From the NCBI GenBank assembly GCA_033977485.1, contig CM066994.1:12092001-12156000 (forward strand): a stretch of 64,000 nucleotides of DNA, written 5' to 3'. A program made the translations under genes and the position numbers. Positions 9,635 to 20,311 of the stretch are shown here, piece after piece. The stretch is from Hydrangea macrophylla (Eukaryota; Streptophyta; Magnoliopsida; Cornales; Hydrangeaceae). How positions within the stretch are numbered: position 1 is the stretch's first letter; every line of letters starts with the position of its first letter. The notes below the pieces were generated by a model that saw only the letters and a program-made list of their open reading frames with translations, did not search any database and was not told the DNA's origin.

Positions 9635-11927
9635 CCTTATTACAAAACAATGATTTGAAATAGAATAACGAACAAGAAGAAACAGAATCAAACGTTCACC
9701 TATATTATGAGAAACAATCAAGTGCATGCAATGTACGAATCAATAGAGTTCCTCATAAGATTGCACGTGTGTGATATGGTAGTCAAATAAACACGCGCAT
9801 GTCATGAACATGGAATATAACTCGGATAACCATCCAACTATGCTTCGACTACGAATCTCACAATGTTAATTACACTCTCAAATGAAACACTCATAAACAG
9901 GTGTAATTTTTCTAATATATGCGAGTAAAGGAAATATATTTTCAAAACGAGAAATGCTCACATATGACTCGAAAAGGACGCATGATACGAAAGAATAGTA
10001 GTCTCATGGATAGGATGCAAATAATCAAGAAAAATTAATCATTACCATGTTTTAATCTCCCTCCCATCGTTTACATATCCAAACCATGTTTTCTAGGATC
10101 AGATAGGACTTTCCAAAGGTTGTAATGTGGCTCAGGCAATGAAAAGGATATACTAGGTAGGTAATCTCAGAATGGCATTGTAAGGCATGTTCGATTTCTT
10201 TCATTCTTCTTCTACAAACTTTCATCTTTTATTTCTCTTCATTCATTTTCATTCATTTTTCTTCTTTTCTTTCATTTTTTTCAACCTTCCTCTTCTTTAT
10301 TTTTTTCTTTTCCTTTTTCTTTTCTCGCTTCTCAAATGACTATGCATTGAATACCAAGCAACTACCCCAATAGCATCTTATTTTCTTCTTCTCAATCAAC
10401 ACATCGCCTTAATACTACTAAAAGTTGATCACTCTTCCAATGGTATACTCCAAGTTGATCAAGTTGGAGCTTTTACAGAGGATAATGGTGAACAAAGAAA
10501 AAGAGGCATTGTAACGGCTCAAAGGGCGAACTAAGGAAATTTTATCTTTTATCGGTCAACAGTAAACAAAGAGGGCCTAAAATCATGTCCTAAAGTCGTA
10601 TGGTTCTTCAATGTTTACAATGGAAGATTATTTAGCATGGTAACAAATATTTTAACTTGACTGTCAACCAAAACAAGAATAATGAGACTAAACAACAAGT
10701 AGATGCGCTATTTCAATGAAATTCGACAAACACAATGTATTTATAACCCTCTAAAAAGAAAAGATAGGCTCAAAAGCTCACTGGGCTTAGTCTCCACCAT
10801 GTGTTATCTAGAAATCCGAATCATATTATAGTTCACATCAGCCATGTATTCCAATGGCTACGTGCAGTGCATAGGTTTATGTGCAAATCTATGATATAAA
10901 ACTACGATTCAAACAATACATAACTTAAAACGTCACATCATAACTTCAGCAAATGTTTAATCACATCTTCTCTTATTTATCATTCTATAACAATCAAAGT
11001 TCTCTATCAAAAAGTATCAAATTGATATTGCAAAAACGTCGGTAACATCGAATTTTTTTTTAAAATTTTGCATAAAATAATATGTGCATACCCCCAAACC
11101 TAAACCTTTCATTGTCCCTAATGAAACAATAAAATGAAAGAACGTAGAGTATTGAAGGAAGGAACGATAGTACCTCGATCTTGACAAGCATAGAACAGGG
11201 AAACACAAGTGAATATGGCAATAAAGTTCCATGTTACATGTTACTACTAGATGAAAAGAAACTAACAAAAGAATATTAACAGTAAATGAAACCTAAATAT
11301 GGAATATAAATCGAAAAACTAAGCTAAATTAAACTAAACGAGCAAATGGAAAAGAAATAAAACGAAAAAGTATAAATGTAACAAGGAAAACAACGAACAC
11401 GAACTAAACTGAACCAAATAAACAAAAACAGAAAAGAAACACAAATAAAATAGGTAGGGGGAAGGATATAGAAAACAAAAGGGAAAAAACAGGAAAGTGG
11501 GGAAATCGCGCGAGCGGCCGTCGCGCGCGCGAATTCCCAATTTTTTTTTTTTAATCACTAAATCGCGCCAGCGAGGTTCCTCGCGCCCGCTAAAACAGGC
11601 ACGAGTAAATGCTGAGAGCTCATATAAGGAAAATGAAAGAAAAAAAACACTAAGGCACATTCTCGCGCCAGCGGGCCGCGCGAGCGACGTCTCGCGCGAG
11701 CGGGTCGCGCGCGCGAGAAGGGTTTTTCCCATTTTTTGGCTAAAATTATGTATATAATATTAAAATAAATTAATTCCAACCCCCAAACCTGTCCAGAATG
11801 TCCAAAACAGACTCAAACAGACTCAAAAACGATCAAAAATAAGAAAAACGAACGAAATAAAGCTTGGGTTGCCTCCCAAGAAGCGCTAACTTTTACGTCT
11901 TCAGCTAGACCGTTCTAGCTCAAGGCT
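9635..11927 (-). other. Non-coding 3' internal region of the gag-protease element
   Basis: AT-rich DNA with T-rich runs at 10200-10330. It holds the CCCCCAAACC phrases at about 11090 and 11780 and a cluster of CGCGCGAGCG palindromes (separate entry). Short ORFs here read through low-complexity Arg/Ser or Phe/Leu codons and are not proposed as genes. Confidence 0.5.
11506..11718. promoter_or_regulatory. Internal cluster of TCGCGCGAGCG palindromes
   Basis: Sites start at about 11506, 11521, 11563, 11581, 11663, 11676, 11692 and 11705. They come in pairs 13-18 bp apart. The same word forms an array in this element's LTR (16167-16255), so LTR and interior share one family-specific motif. The surrounding DNA is AT-rich. 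Confidence 0.75.
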
Positions 11928-14633
11928 TTACGGAGGCCGTAAATCGGACTGTGTACCCCTAAGGTTGTCAGGTAGAGCTCGATGGTAAGCAGAAATCACG
12001 TCGCTTTGAATTAGTTCGATTGACGGTTTGTCAGTATGTTCGAATCTATTTCTTACCTTCCGAGTAGATTCAGCATTAGGGTCCGAGGTATTAGGATTCA
12101 TCCAGTCATCATCCACTATATCTTTTTCGTTACTCACATTTATTGCTTTGTTAGGCTCAATATTCCGTCTTACCTCACCTTCCGCCTCACATAGGTAATC
12201 GTCATCTTTAAGAGGTTGATCCAAAGCATTAAAAACGTTTAATTTTAAGTTCATGTTCCCAAACGACACTTTCATTACCCCCGTCCTACAATTGACACGT
12301 GCGTTGGCCGTAGCTAAGAAAGGACGACCAAGAATAACAGGAGTGTATTTTCTTGCATCTAGCACCGGTTCGGTGTCAAGGACCATAAAATCAACGGGAT
12401 AGAAACATTGATCAACTTTTACTAGGACGTCTTCGACGATTCCTCTAGGTACTTTGACGGAACGATCCGCTAATTGAATAGTAGCGGCCGTAGGTTTAAG
12501 TTCACCTAATCCTAGTTGTTTGTAGACATGATAAGGTAAGAGGTTAACACTAGCTCCTAAGTCAAGGAGAGCCCGATGAATGATAGTGTCACCTATGACA
12601 CATGAAATCGTAGGCATACCTGGATCCTTGTACTTCGGAGGAGCGTGTTGAAAAACTGAACTTACTTTTTCCGTAAGGAAGACCTTTTTAGGAGTATGAC
12701 TGCGTTTTTTGCGCTTTTGTGTACAAAGGTCTTTAAGACATTTAGCGTAAGCGGGAATTTGTTTAATAGCATCGAGAAAAGGAATATTGATTTTAACTTG
12801 TTTAAATACCTCGAGTATATCTTCCATTTTTGACCCTTTATTGGGCAAATGTGACGGTCCCTCAATGTTTGGTGGATATGGCATTCTCGGAATATAATTC
12901 GTTGGGACCGATTCTTTTTCTTTCTTATTTTGGCTCACGTCCTCACCCCTCTCTTTATTAGAGTTGATGTTCACATTTATCACATTCTCAGTCTTATTAG
13001 GGGTTTCTATCACCTCCTCTCGTGTAGTCATCCTAGTTGAGACAGCGTTTACTTGTTCATTCGACCCCTTAACCTCATATTGTCCCTTAGGGTTTTGAAT
13101 TGTTTGACTGGGCAACGTCCCCTCGTTTCTACGACTCACTATAGTAGCTAGTTGTCCCATTTGGGATTCAAGCTTCGCAATGGATTGTGTATGAGAGTGC
13201 ACTATTTGTGCTTGTGCCTGTACTTGCGTTTCAATTTTATTAAGGGATGCCAACACCTTTTCCTCAAAAATGTTAACCCTTGGAGGATTCGAATTAGGAG
13301 GCGGGTGTTGGTATTGATTAGGTTGAAACTGAGGTCGATACGCATTAGGAAAATTAGTCGCCTCATTAGGATTATTATTATTATTTTTCCACGAGAAGTT
13401 AGGATGGTTTCTCCATGGCGCATCCGGATTATTAGTAGTCGAATTATAATTATTTCGTGGGTATTGTTGAATAGAGTTAATGTGTTGCTCCACGAATTCC
13501 GGAAATTGACTCGCCGATGGACATGCAAGTATCGAATGTGAAGGATCAGAACATAATGCACAAATTTCACGAGCGGGTGGGGCTGTCGTTTGGTTCATTG
13601 TTAAAAGTCGGTCAAGTTTGTTAGATAGTTCTTTTATTTCAATTGATTGACTTGACTCGAACTTTACCTCCCTCTTAGGTTGTAAATGATATCCCTCGGA
13701 ACGGACAGACACCGCTTGATGCATCGAATTCTCGCTTAACGTTTCAAAAATTTTCCAGGCCTCGTCGGCGCTTTTGTGTAGGAAAGTTCCCGCACAAACG
13801 GCATCGACGGTATTACGGACCGAAGGAATAAGTCCCTCGTAAAAGACCTGGACCAACTGCCACTTAGGAACCTGATGATGTGGACACGAACGTAATAATT
13901 CTTTAAATTTTTCCCACGTGTCGTAGAGTGATTCCCCATCTTGCATCACAAAGTTTGTTATTGATTTTCTTATCTGATTCGTACGCATAATAGGGAAAAA
14001 CTTTTGTAAAAATGCGGTGTGTAAGGCTTCCCATGTTCTAATTGTGTTTGGCTCCAAAGATTGAAGCCAATATTTAGCTTTATCTTTTAAAGAGAATGAA
14101 AAGAGCCGCAATTTTAATTCATCATCAGTTAAGTTTTGGATTTTCAAAGTAGAATATATATCTTGGAAATCTCCTAAGTGTTTATATGGATCTTCATTTA
14201 AACGGCCATGGAAAGATGGAAGTAGCGAGATGGTAGACGACTTTATCTCAAAGTGAGATGCCGTCGCCTCCGGTAAATCAATACATGTTTGTGGTGTGTA
14301 AGTCGTCGGAATAAAATAATCTTTAAGTGGAGGAGGTGGCGGTATATTAGGATTATTCAAATTATTTCCGTTGTTATTTTGGTTGTTTTCGTTATTATTT
14401 CCAATGTCTGCCATTTTAATTGGTTCTATGTTATTAAAGCGTGGTTTCTTTAGTCTTGTAAGAGTACTACGTATTTCGGACTCAAATAAAGACGTTGGTT
14501 TTGGTGTCAAATCGTCGTCTATTAAAAACTGTGTTCTAGAAGTTAAGTTGGAAGACTTGTTAAGTCTTAATGTACGTTCAAGTTCAGAGTCAAAAGGTTT
14601 TAATTCCGGTTCATTTGAACGTGTACCTAACAT
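11928..14633 (-). CDS. Gag-protease polyprotein of an Athila/TR-GAG-type retrotransposon
   Basis: An intact 901-codon ORF. Residues about 70-105 are Asn/Pro-rich. Residues 130-300 match the plant retrotransposon Gag core, with SLKDKAKYWLQSL and FLQKFFP. A CCHC knuckle (CALCSDPSHSILAC) lies at 358-371, and an Asn/Gln-rich stretch follows. A retroviral-type aspartic protease begins at about 689 with LLDLGASVNLLP, where Asp 691 should be catalytic; the later VILGRPFL is the second conserved element. DLGAS instead of DTGA is usual in this lineage. Gag would form the virus-like particle and the protease would process it. The frame stops after the protease with no RT, so mobility would need pol from another element. 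Start at ATG 14633, about 450 bp from the primer site. Confidence 0.85.
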   Translation of the reverse strand: MLGTRSNEPELKPFDSELERTLRLNKSSNLTSRTQFLIDDDLTPKPTSLFESEIRSTLTRLKKPRFNNIEPIKMADIGNNNENNQNNNGNNLNNPNIPPPPPLKDYFIPTTYTPQTCIDLPEATASHFEIKSSTISLLPSFHGRLNEDPYKHLGDFQDIYSTLKIQNLTDDELKLRLFSFSLKDKAKYWLQSLEPNTIRTWEALHTAFLQKFFPIMRTNQIRKSITNFVMQDGESLYDTWEKFKELLRSCPHHQVPKWQLVQVFYEGLIPSVRNTVDAVCAGTFLHKSADEAWKIFETLSENSMHQAVSVRSEGYHLQPKREVKFESSQSIEIKELSNKLDRLLTMNQTTAPPAREICALCSDPSHSILACPSASQFPEFVEQHINSIQQYPRNNYNSTTNNPDAPWRNHPNFSWKNNNNNPNEATNFPNAYRPQFQPNQYQHPPPNSNPPRVNIFEEKVLASLNKIETQVQAQAQIVHSHTQSIAKLESQMGQLATIVSRRNEGTLPSQTIQNPKGQYEVKGSNEQVNAVSTRMTTREEVIETPNKTENVINVNINSNKERGEDVSQNKKEKESVPTNYIPRMPYPPNIEGPSHLPNKGSKMEDILEVFKQVKINIPFLDAIKQIPAYAKCLKDLCTQKRKKRSHTPKKVFLTEKVSSVFQHAPPKYKDPGMPTISCVIGDTIIHRALLDLGASVNLLPYHVYKQLGLGELKPTAATIQLADRSVKVPRGIVEDVLVKVDQCFYPVDFMVLDTEPVLDARKYTPVILGRPFLATANARVNCRTGVMKVSFGNMNLKLNVFNALDQPLKDDDYLCEAEGEVRRNIEPNKAINVSNEKDIVDDDWMNPNTSDPNAESTRKVRNRFEHTDKPSIELIQSDVISAYHRALPDNLRGTQSDLRPP

Positions 14634-15085
14634 AAACTAAAAGAAAGTAAACTAGAAACAAAGACTGACTAAACTAAAAAAAAAACAAATAGCAATCATG
14701 CAACTAAGATAACAAGCACTCAACTACTGTGATGCATGAATATTATCCTGTAATGCAATGATCGCGTCAAGCCCAGCGCCCCGGGTTTCCTAGCTAATGC
14801 AGTGCAATTAACCCTAAACTAATGCAAATAGTGCGTCACAGCGCCCTAACTTACAATGGTTTAAAGCGAGTTTCACAAGAAGCAATTTATTTTATTTTAT
14901 TTATATTTTTATTTGCGTAAGCTCCTTTGATGTAATTAGCTGCTCCACTCGGAAACGTTGACTACAAAATAAAAGAACAAGTTAGTAACTAAAAACAAAA
15001 CGGAAAATAAGAAAAATAATAAAAACTAACCTAATATTTACAAATTAACTAAACTAATATTATAAAACTAAAGGTAGTAATGCAA
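14634..15085 (-). other. Leader between primer-binding site and gag-protease ORF
   Basis: AT-rich 5' untranslated region of the gag-protease element. No hairpin array or upstream gene was seen. A GCCCAGCGCCCCGGG patch lies at about 14770. Confidence 0.5.
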
Positions 15086-15103
15086 TCCCCGGCAACGGCG
15101 CCA
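15086..15103 (-). promoter_or_regulatory. Primer-binding site for tRNA-Asp
   Basis: On the minus strand this reads TGGCGCCGTTGCCGGGGA, the standard 18 nt complement of the 3' end of plant tRNA-Asp. It lies 8 bp inside the LTR edge at 15112. Its ordinary length contrasts with the 50 nt match in the neighbouring Ogre-like element. Confidence 0.9.
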
Positions 15104-15111
15104 GAAATTGA

Positions 15112-16430
15112 TGTTGTCAGTATCAAGATATAAAAGTATTCTTTACTTTTCAAAAGATTTGCAGTGTGGAAGTAAAGGTCGAACCCACAGAGATTGATTA
15201 ACTACCGTGTTTTAATCTTAAAACCTAAATCTAATTAATTATAAAAATGGATTTTGATTTGAATTTAATTAAACTAATAACAATGAAAATAAATCTAAAC
15301 TATGAAAGCAATTAAAATTGTTTTAAATAATGTTTAAGGGAACCTATGATTGCAAATCCACCACTAGCTTCATAATAGGAATATTTATGAATTACTTTAG
15401 CTTATTAAGTTGGATGATAATGGGGAATTGTGGCTACAAGCCCAATTCCTCCGACAAGTAGATATTCATGGTTCAAGCACCAACATAATCCATCTTCGGT
15501 TAGCACGAATTATCGCACACTAAACTAGGGTTGTGATCTAATCCGTCTAACCTAGGCGTGGACTATTCGGATACTTGATAGCACAAATCAATAAAGCACC
15601 ATCACATGTAAACAATCTAAACAAGCACAACAAGCATAGATCGTTGAGCACATCACAGTCAAAATAGATCTAAGACAAGAATAAATTCTGAAAGTAATGA
15701 TTTAATCACTAGAAGTTCGATTTATTTATAAAAATCCTCTAAACATGTGACTGTCATCCATACATAATAAAACTAAAATAAAAACATAAATAAAACCCTA
15801 TTACTCGGCTAGGGCTTCATTGAAACCCTAGATTTATGATCTAGCTGTCCATGGAAGTGATGGATGGCAAGTAGTTGATGGAGGAGGCCATGGAAACCCT
15901 TGGTCTTCTTCTTCTTCTTCTTGCTTCCCTCCCTTCAATGGCTGAAAGTATGGTTGTATATTGTGTGTATAATAGTTGCTAATAATGTCTCCCCCTTTAA
16001 TTATAATAAAATAGGGTATATATAGATTTACAACAAGTTTTGGAAGCCTTCCTAACCCGAAACGAACTGAAACTGATGTAATTTACAGTCTAGACGTCGT
16101 TCAGCAGTTTCGTTTGCACAGGAGTCTTCAGTATACTGAAATACGCCACTTTGATTTTTACACATATCGCGCGAGCGGGTCGCGCGAGCGCGACGTTTGG
16201 TACCTCACGCGCGCAGATCGCGCGAGCGATTTTCTGTTCTTCCGCGCGCGCGACTTGGCTTTTTCAGCTTCTTTCTTTATGCTTTTTCATCTTGTTTAGC
16301 CTGGTTTAGATGATTTCTTCCAAAACCTGTCAAAAACTAGAAAACGAAGTAAAAATATACAAAAACAAGATAAAAAGTACTAACAAATGTGAATTAAGGC
16401 GTATAATTAGGATTAATTCTCTCCCGATCA
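15112..16430 (-). repeat. LTR of the gag-protease element (5' LTR on the minus strand)
   Basis: About 1319 bp, bounded by TGTTGTCAG and CCCGATCA on the plus strand (TG...CA on both). A minus-strand TATA box (TCTATATATACCC) lies at about 16014-16025. An array of CGCGCGAGCG palindromes lies 140-235 bp upstream of it. The outer boundary at 16430 is chosen from the TG/CA rule and is less sure than the inner one. Confidence 0.7.
16167..16255 (-). promoter_or_regulatory. U3 array of CTCGCGCGAG-type palindromes
   Basis: Sites start at 16167, 16180, 16205, 16218 and 16241, giving spacings of 13, 25, 13 and 23 bp. Consensus TCGCGCGAGCG. It lies upstream of the minus-strand TATA box of this LTR. Confidence 0.75.
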
Positions 16431-16435
16431 GTTTG

Positions 16436-17265
16436 CTAAAAAAAGAAGTTGATGTGAAAGTTTATAAAGGAAAAAAAAACAGTGATAAAAAATCAAGGTC
16501 GTCACATCTGGATCGATCTGGCCTTCGTACGGATTGATCCACTTTTGTTCAAGAAATTTGGAATGCTCATTGTCAAAACTGGATCGATCTGCAACTGGAT
16601 CGATCTAGGTCCCAGGCAGATCGATCCGGACCTGCGAATTTAAAATTACAAGTTTGCCATTCTGAAATTCCTCACCTCATAACTTGCAAATAGTAGTGAG
16701 TGGACATCCCCCTTCACCTCAACAGCCCTAGGGACTTGTAGTAGGGCTAGCTTAGTGGTGAAGGAGCTCTATATGTATAAAGGTTTTGGAAAGGAACAAG
16801 CATCTCTTCTTTTATGTAGGTTATCATCTTCTTCTTTTGGTTTCCTAGTTTAATTTGGGTTTAAAACTCATTGTAAGAAATTATTGAATTATGTCACTGT
16901 AAAATGAAAGTAGTTATAGTTTATTGTTGGAATTTTCTTTGCTTACTTGTTTTAAGATTATTATCTTGAATATGTGTAGCTAAAACTCATCAGGTTGGGA
17001 AGCCATAGCTCAAACCTTAAATTCATGTTCTTCAGGAAAAGTTTTATGGTTAAAATCATTCTTAGAATTCTTGAACCTAAGTTGGATTCTAGGAGGAACT
17101 TCATTATTGATGTCTAGCATCAAGAATAGAAGGATTCTCAAAGAATTACATCTAGATTCATGAATCCTATTGAACCTTGGATCTAACATGTTAGTTGACT
17201 ACTACATGTTTGATTCTTTTCCTCAATAAGATTGTTATTCAAAAGAGTAATTAGAATACATCTGA
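16436..17265 (+). repeat. Left part of a plus-strand Athila-like LTR
   Basis: Holds GATCGATC palindromes (16511-16627) and then a TATA-like CTATATGTATAAAGG at about 16769. Next comes the phrase GTGTAGCTAAAACTCATCAGG, which recalls the mid-part of Athila-type LTRs. It is broken at 17265 by another LTR and appears to resume near 18740, ending before 19140. The left edge is not precisely known. Confidence 0.5.
16511..16627 (+). promoter_or_regulatory. Array of CTGGATCGATCTG palindromes
   Basis: GATCGATC-type sites start at 16511, 16532 (GATTGATC), 16582, 16598 and 16619, with spacings 21, 50, 16 and 21. They lie 140-260 bp upstream of the plus-strand TATA box. Confidence 0.7.
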
Positions 17266-18740
17266 TGTTGTCAAAATCAAGTATTTTTATTAACCCTATT
17301 AAAAATGTAGTATGTTGAAAATAGGGTATCGAGTCCATAGGGATTGATACAAGAACAACGTTTGGGAAGTTTAGAACTAATTATAATGCTAAAAGGAAGA
17401 AATAAGAAAAGATGATAAAAAAAGGAAAAATTGACTTTGCGTCTTTTGGGGTTTTTAGAGGATAAAAGGGAAAACTAATCTAAAAAGCAATAGTTTGTGA
17501 TCATTCCCCCTATCTTGGGTCACAACAAGATGAAATGGACTAATGTTTCATGCACACTCTAACATTTCATTGTGGCATATTATCAAACACAAGGAGTGCA
17601 TCTACGTGTTAGATAAAGGAGCTTTGAGATTTCCATAGAAACGGATTTGAAGCTAACGTTTGACTATCAAGGATGCATGACATACAAGATGAAGCCTTCA
17701 TGACTTCTAATCCAAATGATTTGTCCACCCTACACTAATTAATCTACTTGGTGGACAAATCGCCTATGAAGTCTTCAAAAGGTAGTATTTAAAACCCAAG
17801 AGTTTGAACAATCAAAGATACTTGACATCAAAGATGAAGACTTCAAGTTTTAAATCCCACACACAACAATTATCAAACACATGGAGCAAAACACAAGGCT
17901 GCATTATATTCCATATGAAAAACATAATGTAGGATTCAAAGTCTAAGTTTTGATAATCAAAGATGTAAGGCAAATAAGATGAAACATGTAGTTTTGAATC
18001 CTAAACAAATGAACCCTAGAAATGCTACAACATTAAATCCAAGAGTTCATGATCCACAACCTAAGTAAATCTGACTGCTAATAGAAAACATAGCAATATC
18101 ATCAAAGGAAAAGAGATAGAAGATGTGCCTAGCCATTAAAACTTCAATCCAAGTTTCAAGTTTACAATAATGAAGAAAAATGGAAGGGAACCCAAGGGGG
18201 TTCCAAAATGAGAGAAAAATGATAGATGAAATAAAAAGATAGCTAGTACAAAAACCCTATCACTTCCTATACTCAATGGAAAGCTTGTAAATAAAAAGAC
18301 GGAAAAAAACTATAGGAGCAGATTGAACCGCAGCAAACGGGTGGATCAATCCGATTTTCTTATATGTTCACAGAATGGCTATTCAGAATCCCAGATCGAT
18401 CCGTCCTTTGAGGCTAGATCGATCCGATATTAAAATTCTGGGCAATAGCTTCCTTCAAATGGGCAGATCGATCCGCGGTCTAAGGCCGAATCGATCCGCC
18501 TTTGCTGAAACTGAATCCTTCCCCTTTTTATGAGATAAAAATCAAACGGGATTGGTTCTCGCTTTGAACAAGTCCCCAATTCCTACAAGAAATATATTTT
18601 TATTAGCAACAGGTAAACAATAAACAAGATTAATAAAAGCACAGTTCATCCATTGAATCTCTTGGTTTAGGTGATAATTCGTGTCCAATAAAAGTAAAAT
18701 CATGAAGTCAAGAGTGCAATATTGAACACGAATCAATCTC
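17266..18740 (-). repeat. Minus-strand LTR inserted in the Athila-like LTR; right edge uncertain
   Basis: Starts with TGTTGTCAAAATCAAG, very like TGTTGTCAGTATCAAG at 15112, followed by a GAGTCCATAGGGATTGAT phrase that matches the inner end of gag-only LTRs. Palindromes GATCGATC(C) occur at 18321-18497. The right edge, near an inverted repeat at 18664-18740, shows no clear target duplication. No internal region is attached, so it may be a solo LTR. Confidence 0.5.
18321..18497 (-). promoter_or_regulatory. Array of CAGATCGATCCG palindromes spaced 23/50
   Basis: Six sites start at 18321, 18344, 18394, 18417, 18466 and 18489. Spacings are 23, 50, 23, 49, 23. The first two are degenerate (GATTGAAC, GATCAATC); the rest hold GATCGATC or AATCGATC. 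Confidence 0.75.
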
Positions 18741-19140
18741 ACATTTTGGTTTTTGTAAGAGTTCAAGGTAGAGTTATCATCCCAACCTCATCTCTTAAAT
18801 CCTTTCCTACCTCTTTAAATCTTCCAAGTTCTAAATTATCTTCCGAAAACTTTGAGATTTAAAGTTATGTAAGCTAATTCCCCTATTCTTAGTTTTTTTA
18901 GAATCTTGTCTTCATTTAAAAGTCATTGTAGTAATAGTTGGTTTGGAAAATCCCACAAGCGAAAAGACGTAGGTCTACGTTTCTCCTCTTTTCCTTCCCC
19001 TTTTATTTCTTGTGGATACTAAGCTCCTAATATCACCAAATACGATGTTTTACATATTAGTCCCTGTGGAAATCGATCACGTACTTCCGAGTACTACTTG
19101 TCGCGATTAGTTTGCTCTTGAACTATAAATTTATAATCCA
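18741..19140 (+). repeat. Right part of the plus-strand Athila-like LTR
   Basis: Ends with a TAGTCCCTGTGGAAATCGAT phrase and a CTTCCGAGTACTACTTG stretch. This is the usual last 100 bp of Athila/TR-GAG LTRs just before the primer site. The primer site itself is not found after 19140, so the element is truncated there or is a solo LTR. Confidence 0.5.
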
Positions 19141-19263
19141 ACCAAGTTACTTTTAAAGTTTACTTAAAAGAAAAGTTTACTTTTAAAGTTTTACCATTTC
19201 TTCTTTTAAGTTAAAAAATAATAATAATTAACCTCACATCAAATGAAAAGTTTACTTTTAAAG

Positions 19264-19346
19264 TTGTTTTTAAAGTTTACCATTTCTTCTTTTAAGTCTA
19301 AAAAAAGTTAGAAATTTTTTTTTATGCAATAAATGGTAAACTTTAA
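19264..19346. repeat. Fold-back with TTAAAGTTTACCATTT arms
   Basis: TTAAAGTTTACCATTT pairs with AAATGGTAAACTTTAA about 50 bp later. The same fold-back occurs in the duplicate copy at about 22899-22975, with 17 bp perfect arms. It may be a tiny MITE. Confidence 0.6.
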
Positions 19347-19650
19347 GAGTAATTTGAACAAAGAACCCTTAAAGTGGGTCGGAAGAAGAGTGTGTGCATG
19401 GGTTTTGAGCTTATGAATTGTATGTTTCTCTTCCTTGATACTACTAAAAAAGTAAAAATGCACGTTTTTGTACACGATTGAACAACAATTCCTTGCCGAT
19501 TTTAGGATTTGTTTTTGGCTAAAACACCAATTAGTATCATTCAAACAAACACAAGTTGTAATACCCTGTACTTTGGAGTATATATTATTAAAAAGACTTC
19601 GTATTTATACATGTATAACCCTTACCTTTCATTTGGTAAAATTTGGTTAC

Positions 19651-19821
19651 CAATCGATTGCCTTGCATTCTTATCGATTGTCACTTTTTGCATACCAATC
19701 GATTGCCATCTTGCCGACATGAATTCATTACGTGGCATATACCAATCGATTTCCCTTGACTCACAATCGATTGCCATGAAATATCTGTAACTAATCGATT
19801 GCTTCTGCTTCCAATCGATTG
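19651..19821 (+). promoter_or_regulatory. U3 array of CCAATCGATTGG palindromes, seven sites
   Basis: Sites (position of CAATCG) lie at 19651, 19671, 19696, 19743, 19764, 19792 and 19812. Spacings are 20, 25, 47, 21, 28, 20. The 47 bp gap holds TTACGTGGC, a G-box/ABRE-like core at 19730-19735. The TATA box follows about 60 bp downstream. Confidence 0.85.
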
Positions 19822-20180
19822 ACATCTGCAGAGATAAGATTTCAACTTTGCTTCATGGGTTGACACATGGCACTTTGTTTTTCTATATATATATCAGCTC
19901 ATTTATTGTCTTGGGGCTAGTTTACACAAATTCTGGAGAAAAGAGACACACCATATATACATACACTCAACTATATATACATACAGATATATACACCACA
20001 AACACACACACACACTCACTACCTTGGTAGAAAAGAAGGAGAAGAAGAAAAAAGACATAAGCAGAGAAAAAGAGGAAGAGAAAGAGAAGAGAGACAAAGG
20101 AGAAGACAGGGAAAGAGAGAGAAGGAGGAAAGAGAAACTTGAGCTTCCTAAATCTCTACACACACCCAAACAAGCCTTAG

Positions 20181-20196
20181 GTGAGTCTTTACTCAC
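20181..20196 (+). promoter_or_regulatory. Splice donor inside a perfect hairpin
   Basis: CTTAG|GTGAGT is a strong plant 5' splice site. GTGAGT-CTTT-ACTCAC is a perfect 6 bp stem with a 4 nt loop. The chromovirus LTR has the same arrangement with a different loop (37187-37203). Confidence 0.6.
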
Positions 20197-20311
20197 TTGG
20201 TCTCTTTAATATACTCTTTCTACAAGTTTTGGTGATGTTTAGAGGTATTAAAAATGTCCATAAGACGTTTATATATTCTGTTTTACGAATCTGCTCAGGA
20301 AAATGAAGTAC

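Larger units (their letters stand above)
9635..16430 (-). mobile_element. Gag-protease-only LTR retrotransposon (TR-GAG/Athila-like), 3' end cut by the Ogre insertion
   Basis: On the minus strand: LTR 16430-15112, tRNA-Asp primer site 15103-15086, a 901-codon gag-protease ORF 14633-11928, then 2.3 kb of non-coding DNA ending where the Ogre-like LTR begins. No RT, RNase H or integrase is present. The phrases CTTGGGTTGCCTCCCAAG (11863-11880) and CCCCCAAACCTAAACC (about 11090) are typical of plant elements that carry only gag and depend on a partner for pol. The downstream LTR must lie beyond the Ogre-like element, outside the window. Confidence 0.75.

Noticed and set aside
11334..11779. Arg-rich and Phe-rich ORFs on both strands
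   Set aside because: They arise from CGCGCGAGCG palindromes and A/T runs, with no conserved domain.
13152..13570. ORFs of 122 and 129 codons overlapping gag-protease
   Set aside because: Shadows in the low-complexity Asn-rich part of the real ORF.
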